A stretch of 13,751 nt of DNA from JALXCG01 sp026991065 [NCBI: Gemmatimonadota bacterium] (GTDB lineage Bacteria > GCA-2686955), in assembly GCA_026991065.1 (NCBI GenBank), contig JALXCG010000650.1, forward strand, positions 1 to 13,751, read 5' to 3'. Below the pieces are notes generated by a model. It searched no databases. It was not told the origin of the DNA and saw nothing but the letters and a program-made list of their open reading frames with translations. Shown piece by piece: positions 1 to 7,411 of the stretch. The number at the start of each line of letters is the position of its first letter. Within the stretch, counting starts at the first letter, position 1. Position numbers and translations under genes: made by a program.

Positions 1-251
1 TGAAGAAGGAAGAGGGGGGGCGGCACACGCCTTTCTTCAAGGGCTATCGCCCGCAGTTCTATTTCCGCACCACGGACGTGACCGGGTCGGTCGAGTTGCC
101 CGAGGGGGTGGAGATGGTGATGCCGGGCGACAATGTCACCATCGTCCTGGAGTTGATCACTCCGATTGCCATGGAGGCGGGGCTGCGTTTCGCAATTCGC
201 GAAGGTGGGCGGACCGTGGGTGCCGGCGTCATTGCCGAGATTTTCGAGTAG
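1..251 (+). CDS. tuf: Elongation factor Tu, C-terminal part (5' end outside window)
   Basis: EF-Tu is the GTPase that delivers aminoacyl-tRNA to the ribosomal A site. Only the last 82 residues are here, read from base 3 to the TAG at 249-251. They form the end of domain 2/3: GGRHTPFF, then [30 protein letters not shown] and the family C-terminus [14 protein letters not shown], finishing IAEIFE. The G domain lies outside the window. It ends 12 nt before rpsJ, the usual str-to-S10 junction, so rpsJ is probably co-transcribed with tuf. Nothing looks broken. Which of possibly several tuf copies this is cannot be told. Confidence 0.97.
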   Translation, partial: KKEEGGRHTPFFKGYRPQFYFRTTDVTGSVELPEGVEMVMPGDNVTIVLELITPIAMEAGLRFAIREGGRTVGAGVIAEIFE

Positions 252-263
252 GCGGTTAGTGTA

Positions 264-572
264 GTGGCGAGTCAGAACATTAGAATTCGGCTAAAGGCTT
301 ACGATCACAAGACGCTGGACAGCTCTGCGAGTCGCATCGTCGAGACCGCAAAGCGAAACGGCGCGCGCATCTCGGGGCCGATTCCCTTGCCGACCAAGCG
401 TACGGTTTATACCGTGAATCGCAGTCCACATGTCGACAAGAAATCGCGCGAGCAATTCGAAGTTCGTGTGCACAAGCGCCTGATCGATATTTTGGAGTCG
501 ACCCCCGCCACGGTGGATGCGTTGATGAAACTTGATTTGCCGGCAGGCATAGACATCGAGATCAAGGTCTGA
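264..572 (+). CDS. rpsJ: 30S ribosomal protein S10 (uS10)
   Basis: S10 sits in the 30S head and also serves as the NusE antitermination subunit. The 102-residue product matches the family in length and motifs: [29 protein letters not shown] and the end [19 protein letters not shown]. The start is GTG at 264; no in-frame ATG fits the conserved N-terminus. The SD is weak (AGGCGG near 250-255), so translation may depend on coupling to tuf only 12 nt upstream. That gap leaves no room for a long S10-type leader ahead of rpsJ. Confidence 0.97.
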   Translation: MASQNIRIRLKAYDHKTLDSSASRIVETAKRNGARISGPIPLPTKRTVYTVNRSPHVDKKSREQFEVRVHKRLIDILESTPATVDALMKLDLPAGIDIEIKV

Positions 573-590
573 TTTGTAGACATTGCTCCA

Positions 591-615
591 GAGTCCGCTG
601 CACAGCGGTGGACTC
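591..615 (+). promoter_or_regulatory. Hairpin in rpsJ-rplC gap
   Basis: In the 93-nt rpsJ-rplC gap, GAGTCC (591-596) pairs perfectly with GGACTC (610-615). After a 3-nt bulge (607-609), GCT (597-599) pairs with AGC (604-606). That gives about nine pairs around a 4-nt loop. No T-run follows, so it does not look like an intrinsic terminator. It could be an mRNA leader for the genes from rplC onward. A role is inferred, not shown. Confidence 0.45.
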
Positions 616-665
616 CCTGACAGCGGGTTGAGGGCACGAACGTGTTCCTACCCGGGAGGAAAAGA

Positions 666-1280
666 ATGATAGGCCTAATTGGTCGCAAGATTGGAATGAC
701 GCAGATTTTTGAGGAATCTGGCGAAGTCGTTCCTGCGACTGTTATAGAAGCCGGGCCCTGCCCGATTCTGCAGAAGAAGACGCCGGGGCGCGACGGTTAC
801 TCGGCCCTGCAGTTGGGATTCCTGGAGAAGAAGAAGTCGCGGGTGAAGAAGCCGGAGGCGGGGCAGGCGGCGCGTGCCGGTGTTTCCGTGCCGCAGCACG
901 TGCGGGAATTCCGGGCTGATGAACTCTCGGAGTACGAGATTGGCCAGGCCCTTACGGTCGAACTCTTCGCCCCTGGCGAGAAGGTCGCGGTTACCGGGCG
1001 CAGTAAAGGCCGCGGTTTTGCGGGTGTCTTGAAGCGGCACGGTATGCATGGCGGTGATGAAACACACGGCTGCATGGCCAAGCGAGTCCCCGGCTCTCTC
1101 GGATCTGCTGCTTATCCGGCACGTGTTTTCAAGGGGCGGCGCCTGCCGGGGCATATGGGTGATCGCCGCGTCACCGTTCGGAATCTCGAGATCGTGCGCG
1201 TAGATGCCGAGCGCAATGTTCTCGTGATTCGTGGAGCGGTTCCTGGTCCTCGAAATGGCATCTTGATGATCTGGAAGTAG
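666..1280 (+). CDS. rplC: 50S ribosomal protein L3 (uL3)
   Basis: L3 is an early-assembling 23S rRNA-binding protein whose long loop reaches the peptidyl-transferase centre. The product has 204 residues (E. coli 209): MIGLIGRKIGMTQIF at the start, VTGRSKGRGFAGVLKRHG at 109-126, and PGSLG with ARVFKGRRLPGHMG at 142-165. I chose ATG 666 because a strong GGAGG (655-659) lies 6 nt upstream; an in-frame ATG at 642 would add eight unconserved residues. The loop segment at 127-140 (MHGGDETHGCMAKR) differs from the common form. The position matching the Gln methylated by PrmB in E. coli (Gln150) is Ala149. The stop codon lies inside the SD of rplD. Confidence 0.97.
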   Translation: MIGLIGRKIGMTQIFEESGEVVPATVIEAGPCPILQKKTPGRDGYSALQLGFLEKKKSRVKKPEAGQAARAGVSVPQHVREFRADELSEYEIGQALTVELFAPGEKVAVTGRSKGRGFAGVLKRHGMHGGDETHGCMAKRVPGSLGSAAYPARVFKGRRLPGHMGDRRVTVRNLEIVRVDAERNVLVIRGAVPGPRNGILMIWK

Positions 1281-1290
1281 GAGGGAACCG

Positions 1291-1908
1291 ATGGCAGACG
1301 TGAAAGTCGTGAACGCTCAAGGGCGTGAAAGCGGCAGTACAGAATTGAAATTGGTTTCCGGCGCGGTCCGTGGTGCGGAGCACATCGTCTATGAGGCGGT
1401 GAAGATGTACCAGGCGAATCGCCGGCTTGGATCGGTTCACAAGAAAAATCGCTCGGCAGTCGCTGGCGGTCGTCGCAAGCCCTGGAAGCAAAAGGGAACC
1501 GGCCGCGCCCGTCAAGGTACGACTCGCGCGCCGCAATGGCGCGGCGGCGGACGTGCTTTTGCGCCCACCGAGCGCGATTACAGCTATCGAATCCCGCGCA
1601 AGATGCGGCAACTCGCGACCAAGCTGGTGCTCGACTCGAAAGCGGAGGAAGGGGCTCTGCGAGTCGTGGAGTCGTTTCCGGATTTCACCGGCAAGACGAA
1701 AGAGGTTGCTACTTTCCTTCGTGGAATGGGCTGGGAAGGGCAGCGGGTGTTGATTCTGCTGGACCGTGTTCCCGCCAGTTTGCTTCGGGCAGCGAAGAAC
1801 ATCCCGGGCGTAGTTGTTGGCCGTTACGCCGAGACCAACGCCCATCAGGTCATTTACGCGCAGCGGGTCCTGGTGGAGCGGGCGGCGCTGGTTAGCGGGC
1901 AGGAGTAG
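1291..1908 (+). CDS. rplD: 50S ribosomal protein L4 (uL4)
   Basis: L4 binds 23S rRNA domain I and lines the exit tunnel; in E. coli it also represses the S10 operon. The 205-residue product shows the family core KPWKQKGTGRARQGTTRAPQ followed by WRGGGRAFAPTERDYSYRIPRK, which includes the tunnel loop, and a C-terminal alpha/beta domain (VLILLDRV, NAHQVIYAQRVL). ATG 1291 has GGAGGG at 1280-1285, overlapping the TAG of rplC, so the two genes are tightly coupled. No E. coli-like L4-binding leader can be recognised in the window. Confidence 0.97.
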   Translation: MADVKVVNAQGRESGSTELKLVSGAVRGAEHIVYEAVKMYQANRRLGSVHKKNRSAVAGGRRKPWKQKGTGRARQGTTRAPQWRGGGRAFAPTERDYSYRIPRKMRQLATKLVLDSKAEEGALRVVESFPDFTGKTKEVATFLRGMGWEGQRVLILLDRVPASLLRAAKNIPGVVVGRYAETNAHQVIYAQRVLVERAALVSGQE

Positions 1909-1911
1909 ATG

Positions 1912-2199
1912 ATGGATCCTCGGAACGTACTGGTGCGTCCCCTCCTCACGGAGAAGGGCACCCATATCAAAGACACCGAGAACAAGTACATCTTCGAGGT
2001 GCGGGTCGATGCGAACAAAATCCAGATAAAGCGGGCGATCGAGGAGATCTTTGACGTCCGCGTGGAAAAGGTCGCGACGATGAACCGGCTCGGAAAAATG
2101 AAGCGAGTGCGTTATCGCACCGGCCGCAAGCGCAGTTGGAAGAAGGCGATCGTGACCCTGGCTGACGGGCACGCACTGGAACTCTTCGAGGGGGTCTAG
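1912..2199 (+). CDS. rplW: 50S ribosomal protein L23 (uL23)
   Basis: L23 sits at the tunnel exit and is the docking site for trigger factor and SRP. The 95-residue product has the family pattern: VLVRPLLTEKG, KYIFEVRVDANKIQIKRAIE, FDVRVEKVATMNRLGKMKR, then RKRSWKKAIVTL. Two consecutive ATGs (1909 and 1912) are possible. I prefer 1912 because AGGAG at 1901-1905 is then 6 nt away rather than 3; the other start adds one Met. It begins immediately after the rplD stop. The basic loop and final beta strand are intact. Confidence 0.95.
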   Translation: MDPRNVLVRPLLTEKGTHIKDTENKYIFEVRVDANKIQIKRAIEEIFDVRVEKVATMNRLGKMKRVRYRTGRKRSWKKAIVTLADGHALELFEGV

Positions 2200-2233
2200 C
2201 GCCGAGGCGCCCCGGTAGCGAGGTTGTTGGAAC

Positions 2234-3058
2234 ATGGGAATTAGAACATTCAAGCCGACGAGTCCGTCTCTGCGCTATAAGAGTATCTCCACTTTTGAGG
2301 AGATCACTCGTTCCACGCCGGAGAAGTCGTTGCTGGCTCCGCTTAAGAAGAGCGGCGGGCGGAACAATCACGGCCGCGTTACCTCGCGGCACCGAGGTGG
2401 CGGACACAAGCGCCGCTACCGCATCGTCGATTTCAAGCGGGACAAGGTCGGCGTGCCCGCCCGCGTGGTCAGCATCGAATACGATCCGAACCGCAGCGCG
2501 AGAATTGCTCTGGTTCATTACGCAGACGGTGAGAAGCGCTATGTGGTCGCACCCGCGGGACTGGCAGTGGGCGATCTTCTGCACTCCGGACCCGATGCTC
2601 CGCTGAAGGCTGGGAACTCCCTGCCGTTGCGGCGGATTCCGCAGGGATCGACGATCCATAATGTGGAGTTCTTCCCCGGGCGTGGAGCACAGATTGCTCG
2701 CTCTGCCGGGGCAGGCGCGACTCTCCTTGCGAAGGAGGAGCCGTATGCGCTGGTCAGAATGCCATCCGGCGAGATTCGACGCGTTTCGATGGACTGCACG
2801 GCGACGCTGGGGCAGGTGGGCAATGCCGACCACATGAACATTTCAATCGGCAAGGCAGGCAAGAGTCGCTGGCTCGGTCGTCGGCCTCATGTGCGCGGCG
2901 TAGCGATGAATCCTGTGGATCACCCGATGGGTGGCGGTGAAGGGCGCTCCTCCGGTGGCCGGCATCCATGCTCACCCTGGGGAATGCCGGCCAAGGGTTA
3001 CAAGACCCGCAAGAAGCGCAAGCCATCCAATCGCTACATTGTCAAAAGGCGGAAGTAG
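2234..3058 (+). CDS. rplB: 50S ribosomal protein L2 (uL2)
   Basis: L2 is a core 23S rRNA-binding protein needed for subunit joining and peptidyl-transferase function. The 274-residue product aligns end to end with the family: [29 protein letters not shown] at 40-59, [13 protein letters not shown], and [13 protein letters not shown] at 226-238. The His implicated in peptidyl transfer (E. coli His229 in mature numbering) is His230 here. The His two residues later, present in E. coli and many bacteria, is Met232. A spaced SD-like GAGG lies at 2220-2223. A small GCGCCGAGGCGC inverted repeat spans the rplW stop at 2199-2210. Confidence 0.98.
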   Translation: MGIRTFKPTSPSLRYKSISTFEEITRSTPEKSLLAPLKKSGGRNNHGRVTSRHRGGGHKRRYRIVDFKRDKVGVPARVVSIEYDPNRSARIALVHYADGEKRYVVAPAGLAVGDLLHSGPDAPLKAGNSLPLRRIPQGSTIHNVEFFPGRGAQIARSAGAGATLLAKEEPYALVRMPSGEIRRVSMDCTATLGQVGNADHMNISIGKAGKSRWLGRRPHVRGVAMNPVDHPMGGGEGRSSGGRHPCSPWGMPAKGYKTRKKRKPSNRYIVKRRK

Positions 3059-3061
3059 GTC

Positions 3062-3349
3062 ATGCCCCGATCAGTCTCCAAGGGCCCCTTTATCGAGCCC
3101 AAGTTGCAGAAAAGAATTGAAGAGATGAACAAGAGCGCGGAAAAGCGCGTCGTCAAGACCTGGTCCAGGCGCTCGACCATCTCACCGGACTTCGTGGGTC
3201 ACACGATCGCCATCCACAACGGAATGAAGTTCATTCCCGTGTATATCACCGAGAACATGGTGGGACACAAGTTGGGTGAATTCGCACCGACCCGAACTTT
3301 CAAAGGCCACGGTGGAAAGCTCGCCGAGCGCACCGTTCGCATCCACTAG
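3062..3349 (+). CDS. rpsS: 30S ribosomal protein S19 (uS19)
   Basis: S19 binds 16S rRNA in the 30S head next to S13 and contacts the A-site finger of 23S rRNA. The 95-residue product begins [15 protein letters not shown] and shows [40 protein letters not shown] and FKGHGGKL, all family hallmarks. ATG 3062 lies 3 nt after the rplB stop. An AGGCGG at 3047-3052, inside the last rplB codons, is the likely SD. No internal anomaly was seen. Confidence 0.97.
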   Translation: MPRSVSKGPFIEPKLQKRIEEMNKSAEKRVVKTWSRRSTISPDFVGHTIAIHNGMKFIPVYITENMVGHKLGEFAPTRTFKGHGGKLAERTVRIH

Positions 3350-3362
3350 TCGAGGAGAGATG

Positions 3363-3707
3363 ATGAATGCGATTGCGAAAGCAAGATACGTGCGTGTCAC
3401 GCCCCGCAAGGCGAGGGCGGTCGCGGACTTGGTGCGCGGCAAGAGTGTTCTTGATGCGCTGAGGACCCTCGACTTCACGCGGCGGGCGGCCGCGATTCCG
3501 GTCGCCAAGACCATTCGTTCCGCCGCGGCGAATGTGCGCAACGCCGAGGGTGGCGAAGAGATCGATTTCGGTGATCTCATGCTGAAAACCATATGCATTG
3601 ACGAAGGGCCATCGCAGAAGCGCTGGCGGCCGGCATCACGCGGGCAGATGCATCCTTATAAACGACGGACCAGCCACATCACGGTTACCGTAACAACGCG
3701 GTCGTAG
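3363..3707 (+). CDS. rplV: 50S ribosomal protein L22 (uL22)
   Basis: L22 contacts all domains of 23S rRNA, and its beta hairpin lines the exit tunnel constriction, where macrolide-resistance changes occur. The 114-residue product shows AKARYVRVTPRKARAVADLVRG, the NVRNAE helix end, and the hairpin and C-terminus RWRPASRGQMHPYKRRTSHI. Tandem ATGs occur at 3360 and 3363. AGGAG (3353-3357) is 5 nt from the second and 2 nt from the first, so 3363 is preferred. The frame stays open back into rpsS, but that extension lacks family similarity. Confidence 0.96.
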   Translation: MNAIAKARYVRVTPRKARAVADLVRGKSVLDALRTLDFTRRAAAIPVAKTIRSAAANVRNAEGGEEIDFGDLMLKTICIDEGPSQKRWRPASRGQMHPYKRRTSHITVTVTTRS

Positions 3708-3743
3708 CTGGACCGGACGGGCGATTGGAAAGGGACCACGAGC

Positions 3744-4373
3744 GTGGGACAAAAGACTCATCCGATTGGATTTCGCCTCGGCTTCAATGTTCCATGGAAC
3801 TCGAGGTGGTTTAACGATAAGAACTTCGCTGATGATCTGCGCGAAGATCTGATGATCCGGCGTTATGTACGCCGGCGGCTGGAAAACGCGGACCTGTCTC
3901 GGGTCGAGATCGAGCGTGCATCCAATCGCATCACCTTGATTATCTGCACGGCCCGGCCCGGCTTGGTGATCGGGCAAAAAGGGCAGAAGGTGGATGCGCT
4001 GCGAGACGAGTTGCAGCACATCACCGGGCGGAATGTCTACATCACCATCCTTGAGGTCAAAGTTGCCGAATTGGATGCTGAACTGGTCGCCCAGCGGATC
4101 GCCAAGCAGCTCCAGTCCCGGGTGTCGTTTCGCCGTGCAATGAAGCGCGCGATGCAGCAGACCATGAGGTTCGGCGCGCAAGGCATCCGCATTCGGGTTG
4201 CGGGACGGCTCAATGGGGCAGAGATGGCGCGCACCGCATCCGTCCGAGAGGGAAAAGTTCCTCTGCATACGCTGCGTTCGGATATCGATTATGCGCAAGC
4301 GACGTCATTTACCACGTTTGGTACGATCGGTGTCAAGGTTTGGATTTGCAAGGGCGAAGCGGCTCCTCTGTAG
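3744..4373 (+). CDS. rpsC: 30S ribosomal protein S3 (uS3)
   Basis: S3 lies at the mRNA entry channel of the 30S subunit and takes part in mRNA unwinding. The 209-residue product starts [13 protein letters not shown]. It carries a type II KH domain (about 39-107) whose GxxG loop reads VIGQKGQ at 75-81, then the family C-terminal domain with [24 protein letters not shown] and [16 protein letters not shown]. It lacks the long C-terminal tail of the 233-residue E. coli protein. The start is GTG 3744 with GGAAAGGG at 3727-3734; no ATG is available at the conserved N-terminus. Confidence 0.97.
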   Translation: MGQKTHPIGFRLGFNVPWNSRWFNDKNFADDLREDLMIRRYVRRRLENADLSRVEIERASNRITLIICTARPGLVIGQKGQKVDALRDELQHITGRNVYITILEVKVAELDAELVAQRIAKQLQSRVSFRRAMKRAMQQTMRFGAQGIRIRVAGRLNGAEMARTASVREGKVPLHTLRSDIDYAQATSFTTFGTIGVKVWICKGEAAPL

Positions 4374-4406
4374 TTCGCCCACTGGATCAATGGAGGATAT
4401 GTCGCC

Positions 4407-4832
4407 ATGTTGATGCCCAAGCGGACCAAGTACCGCAAGATGCAAAAAGGGCGTATGAAAGGCAAAGCCACCCGCGGGGCGACCCTCAGCTTTGGGAGTT
4501 GTGGCCTGCAGGCTACGCAGTGTGGCTGGATCAGCAGTCGTCAGATTGAAGCAGCGCGTGTTGCGATGACCCGCCATGTAAAACGTGGCGGCAAACTGTG
4601 GATCCGGGTCTTTCCGGACAAGCCGATCACGAAGAAGCCCGCCGAAACCCGAATGGGTAAGGGCAAGGGGTCACCTGAGTACTGGGTAGCGGTTGTAAAG
4701 CCGGGTCGCGTTCTCTTCGAGATGGAAGGGGTTGATCCGGAACTGGCCAAGCAGGCAATGCGGTTGGCGCAAATGAAGCTGCCTTTTCGGAGCCGGTTCA
4801 TTACGCGAAGTGATGCGGGAGGTACGCTGTGA
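4407..4832 (+). CDS. rplP: 50S ribosomal protein L16 (uL16)
   Basis: L16 joins the 50S subunit late and contacts A-site tRNA. The 141-residue product reads [39 protein letters not shown] and [20 protein letters not shown]. Arg82 in RMGKGKG corresponds to the Arg hydroxylated in E. coli L16 (Arg81). A GGAGGA SD at 4392-4397 sits 9 nt before ATG 4407. The stop overlaps the rpmC start by four bases (GTGA), suggesting reinitiation coupling. Confidence 0.97.
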   Translation: MLMPKRTKYRKMQKGRMKGKATRGATLSFGSCGLQATQCGWISSRQIEAARVAMTRHVKRGGKLWIRVFPDKPITKKPAETRMGKGKGSPEYWVAVVKPGRVLFEMEGVDPELAKQAMRLAQMKLPFRSRFITRSDAGGTL

Positions 4833-5050
4833 ACGCCACGGAACTGCGGCAACAAACCCGGCAGGAACTTAACGAGCGGCTGATTGAACTTCAGGAAGAG
4901 GTTTTCAATCTTAGATTTCAGCTGGCCGCCCATCGCCAATTGGACAACCCTCACGCGATTCGTGCGGCGCGCAGAGAGATCGCGCGTATTCGTACGTTGC
5001 TCGGCGAGGATGATCGGGGTGTCTATCAACTCCCCAGGTCCGAAGACTGA
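4829..5050 (+). CDS. rpmC: 50S ribosomal protein L29 (uL29)
   Basis: L29 is a small helical hairpin protein near the tunnel exit beside L23. The 73-residue product has [20 protein letters not shown] followed by [21 protein letters not shown] and a second helix, [10 protein letters not shown], matching the family. It is a little longer than many (63-72) because of an acidic tail, [15 protein letters not shown]. The start is GTG 4829 with a strong GGGAGGT SD (4817-4823) inside rplP. Confidence 0.95.
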   Translation: MNATELRQQTRQELNERLIELQEEVFNLRFQLAAHRQLDNPHAIRAARREIARIRTLLGEDDRGVYQLPRSED

Positions 5051-5086
5051 CGAACATCTGGGTGAAACGACACGGAAACGAGAACC

Positions 5087-5350
5087 ATGCCGACGAATGA
5101 CAGAGCACTGCGGAAGACCCGTAGCGGTCAAGTAGTAAGCGATAAGATGGATAAGACCATCGTTGTGGCGGTGGAGCGCCTGGTGCGCCACCCGATCTAC
5201 GGTCGCGTTGTCCGGAGGACAAAACGCTACAAGGTCCACGACGAGGAAAACGTCGCCAAGACCGGCGATGTTGTGGAATTGATGGAGACACGTCCTGTCA
5301 GCAAGCAGAAGCGGTGGCGTTTGGTCAAAGTGGTCCGTGCGGCCCGGTGA
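5087..5350 (+). CDS. rpsQ: 30S ribosomal protein S17 (uS17)
   Basis: S17 is an OB-fold protein that binds 16S rRNA early in 30S assembly. The 87-residue product shows [40 protein letters not shown] and [20 protein letters not shown], all diagnostic. The start ATG 5087 has no good SD: upstream there is only a repeated GAAACGA (5064-5070 and 5075-5081). Translation may lean on coupling with rpmC, 36 nt upstream. It closes the S10 block. Confidence 0.96.
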   Translation: MPTNDRALRKTRSGQVVSDKMDKTIVVAVERLVRHPIYGRVVRRTKRYKVHDEENVAKTGDVVELMETRPVSKQKRWRLVKVVRAAR

Positions 5351-5356
5351 TTCATC

Positions 5357-5372
5357 GCCCGGAGCAACGGGC
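5357..5372 (+). promoter_or_regulatory. Hairpin just ahead of the rplN ribosome binding site
   Basis: GCCCG (5357-5361) and CGGGC (5368-5372) form a perfect 5-bp stem with loop GAGCAA. It ends 2 nt before GGAGG (5375-5379) of rplN, at the S10/spc boundary. A role in setting initiation or protecting a processed end is inferred only. Confidence 0.35.
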
Positions 5373-5387
5373 ACGGAGGGCTGAGCC

Positions 5388-5756
5388 ATGATCCAGTCTG
5401 AAACACGAGTAAAGATCGCCGACAACTCCGGCGCCAAAGAAGCACTCTGCATCAAGGTTCTCGGCGGCACCAGGCGGCGCTATGCATCGGTCGGAGACGT
5501 CATCGTCATCGCGGTTAAGGACGCGGTACCTGGCGGCGGAGTAAAAAAGGGCGAGGTCACGCGCGCAGTTGTGGTCCGCACGAAGAAAGAGATCCGGCGC
5601 AAGGACGGCACGTACATCAAGTTCGATGAAAACGCAGCGGTCGTCATCAACGAACAGAAGGAGCCGAAAGGGACACGTATTTTCGGGCCGGTCGCACGCG
5701 AACTGCGCGAAAAGGCTTATATGAAGATCGTCTCGCTCGCCCCTGAGGTTATCTGA
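5388..5756 (+). CDS. rplN: 50S ribosomal protein L14 (uL14)
   Basis: L14 forms an intersubunit bridge next to L19 and is the binding site of the silencing factor RsfS. The 122-residue product has exactly the usual length and reads [59 protein letters not shown] and the conserved end [19 protein letters not shown] with [14 protein letters not shown] at 5375-5379 is 8 nt from ATG 5388. This is the first gene of the spc block. Confidence 0.98.
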   Translation: MIQSETRVKIADNSGAKEALCIKVLGGTRRRYASVGDVIVIAVKDAVPGGGVKKGEVTRAVVVRTKKEIRRKDGTYIKFDENAAVVINEQKEPKGTRIFGPVARELREKAYMKIVSLAPEVI

Positions 5757-5790
5757 CCCGGCGCTGAGTACCGGACTGAGGAACAATCCA

Positions 5791-6105
5791 ATGGCAAGGA
5801 AGATCAAGAAAGGCGATGAAGTGATCGTCCTGCGCGGCAACCATCGCGGCGCAAGGGGCGAAGTGCTCTCCGTTCTGACCGACAAGGAGCGGGTAATCGT
5901 CAAGGGCGTGAACATTGTCAAGCGACATACGAAACCGCGTGGAACCCAGCAAGGCGGGATCTTCGAGAAAGAGGGTTCCATTGCGATCTCGAATGTAATG
6001 CTGATCGATCCCGAGACGGAGCGAGCGACCCGCGTTGGCTTCAAGGTGCAGGATGACGGTCGCAAGGTACGCATTGCGCAAAAAAGCGGTAAGACGCTGG
6101 ACTGA
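5791..6105 (+). CDS. rplX: 50S ribosomal protein L24 (uL24)
   Basis: L24 is one of the two initiators of 50S assembly and lies near the tunnel exit. The 104-residue product contains an N-terminal KOW motif ([20 protein letters not shown], about 5-24), the segment [17 protein letters not shown], and a C-terminal [24 protein letters not shown] at 5778-5782 lies 8 nt before ATG 5791. The stop codon is part of a TGATC-TCG-GATCA inverted repeat (6103-6115) that runs up to the rplE SD. Confidence 0.96.
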   Translation: MARKIKKGDEVIVLRGNHRGARGEVLSVLTDKERVIVKGVNIVKRHTKPRGTQQGGIFEKEGSIAISNVMLIDPETERATRVGFKVQDDGRKVRIAQKSGKTLD

Positions 6106-6127
6106 TCTCGGATCAAGGAAGCGAAGA

Positions 6128-6697
6128 ATGACTGAGCAAGTGGCAACCGAAAAACGCCGAAACCGGCTGGCTGAGAAGTACCGCGAAGAAGTCGCGCCAC
6201 AAATGATGGAGCGTTTTCAGTATGGGAACCAAATGCGGATTCCCAAGTTGGAGAAGATCGTTCTCAACATGGGAGTGGGGCGGGCGACGCAGAACAAGAA
6301 GCTGCTCGAAGGAGCGGTGAACGATCTCACCCGGATCGCCGGCATGAAGCCGGTCGTAACCCGGGCGCGGAAGTCGATCTCCAACTTCAAGCTCCGCGAA
6401 GGCATGCCGATCGGCTGCATGGTCACCTTGCGAGGGGAACGCATGTATGAGTTCCTCGACAAGCTGATCGGGGTGGCCATTCCGCGCATCCGCGACTTTC
6501 GCGGGATCCCATCGAAGTCCTTCGACGGACGTGGCAACTACACTTTGGGAATCAGTGAGCAGATAATTTTTCCCGAAATCGACTTCGACAAGGTCGACGA
6601 GGTTCGGGGTTTGGATATTACATTTGTGACCACGGCGAAGACCGACGAAGAGGGCAGGGAGCTCCTCACGCGGATGGGAATGCCGTTCCGTAAGTAG
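6128..6697 (+). CDS. rplE: 50S ribosomal protein L5 (uL5)
   Basis: L5 binds 5S rRNA in the central protuberance and contacts P-site tRNA and S13. The 189-residue product (E. coli 179) has an N-terminal basic extension of about ten residues, then [67 protein letters not shown] and the family end. ATG 6128 is chosen because AAGGAA (6115-6120) lies 7 nt upstream; the frame extends back into rplX but has no SD or similarity there. In E. coli this junction is where S8 represses the spc operon; I do not recognise that site here. Confidence 0.97.
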   Translation: MTEQVATEKRRNRLAEKYREEVAPQMMERFQYGNQMRIPKLEKIVLNMGVGRATQNKKLLEGAVNDLTRIAGMKPVVTRARKSISNFKLREGMPIGCMVTLRGERMYEFLDKLIGVAIPRIRDFRGIPSKSFDGRGNYTLGISEQIIFPEIDFDKVDEVRGLDITFVTTAKTDEEGRELLTRMGMPFRK

Positions 6698-6715
6698 CGG
6701 AGGAGATTGGGGCTC

Positions 6716-6985
6716 ATGGCTCGAAAATGCATGATTGAACGTGAAAAAAGGCGCAAGGCTTTGGTTGAGAAGTATGCACGCAAACGCGAAGAACTCAAGA
6801 AGGCCGGCGCTCACGCGGAATTGGCCGCGCTGCCGCGCAATTCCGCTCCGGTTCGGCTGCGCAACCGTTGTGTTCTCTCGGGCCGGTCGAGAGGCTACAT
6901 GCGGAAGTTCGGCCTTAGCCGTATCAAGTTTCGGGAACTGGCTTTGCGCGGTGAGATTCCCGGGGTCGTTAAGGCGAGTTGGTAG
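6716..6985 (+). CDS. rpsN: 30S ribosomal protein S14, zinc-free long form (uS14)
   Basis: S14 folds into the 30S head beside S3 and S10. The 89-residue product starts [20 protein letters not shown] and ends [20 protein letters not shown] followed by [21 protein letters not shown]. It lacks the paired CxxC knuckles of the 61-residue zinc form, so it is the zinc-independent class, in an intermediate-length version. ATG 6716 follows GGAGGAG at 6699-6705; an in-frame TTG at 6707 would lie almost on the SD and is unlikely. It starts 18 nt after rplE. Confidence 0.96.
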   Translation: MARKCMIEREKRRKALVEKYARKREELKKAGAHAELAALPRNSAPVRLRNRCVLSGRSRGYMRKFGLSRIKFRELALRGEIPGVVKASW

Positions 6986-7012
6986 ACCATCAGCAGAGAA
7001 GGATTTGAAATC

Positions 7013-7411
7013 ATGGTCATGACTGACCCAATCGCGGACTTCCTCACCAGAATCCGGAATGCAAAACAGGCCGGGCACCGTCGATTGCAGATGCCGGCCT
7101 CGAAAATCAAGAGTGCGCTGGCGGCCATTCTGCGCGACGAGGGCTATATCCGGGATTACAAGACCGTGGATGAGGGGCCCCAGGGGACTCTTGTACTCTG
7201 GCTGAAGTATGACGCAGAGGGGAATTCCGCGATCCAAGGGATCAAGAGAGTCAGCCGCCCTGGCCTTCGTAAGTACGTTCCGAGTAGTGAGCTTCCCCGT
7301 GTTCTGGGCGGGCTCGGTATCGCCATTCTTTCCACTTCGCAGGGCGTCATGACGGGAAAGTCCGCGACAAAACTCGGGGTGGGCGGCGAAGTACTCTGTT
7401 TCGTTTGGTAA
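7013..7411 (+). CDS. rpsH: 30S ribosomal protein S8 (uS8)
   Basis: S8 binds helix 21 of 16S rRNA and nucleates the 30S platform; in E. coli it represses spc translation. The 132-residue product shows MTDPIADFLTRIRNAKQAGH, RVSRPGLRKYVPSSELPRVL, GGLGIAILSTSQGVMT and the end GVGGEVLCFVW. ATG 7013 has GAAGGA (6998-7003) 9 nt upstream. It is followed by the longest intergenic gap of the window, 217 nt, in a position where many genomes have only a few bases between rpsH and rplF. Confidence 0.97.
   Translation: MVMTDPIADFLTRIRNAKQAGHRRLQMPASKIKSALAAILRDEGYIRDYKTVDEGPQGTLVLWLKYDAEGNSAIQGIKRVSRPGLRKYVPSSELPRVLGGLGIAILSTSQGVMTGKSATKLGVGGEVLCFVW

Noticed and set aside
1171-2253. A 360-codon minus-strand open frame over rplC end, rplD and rplW
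   Set aside because: Shadow of genes on the + strand; no recognisable motif and no independent ribosome binding signal.
3276-3362. Longer rplV reading frame beginning inside rpsS
   Set aside because: The extra residues are not part of the L22 family, and a strong AGGAG sits right before the tandem ATGs at 3360/3363.
4399-4413. Four-codon ATG frame right before rplP
   Set aside because: Only 2 nt from the end of GGAGG/A and overlaps the real start; chance ATG within the spacer.
6035-6127. Longer rplE frame beginning inside rplX
   Set aside because: No SD and no similarity; AAGGAA before ATG 6128 decides the start.
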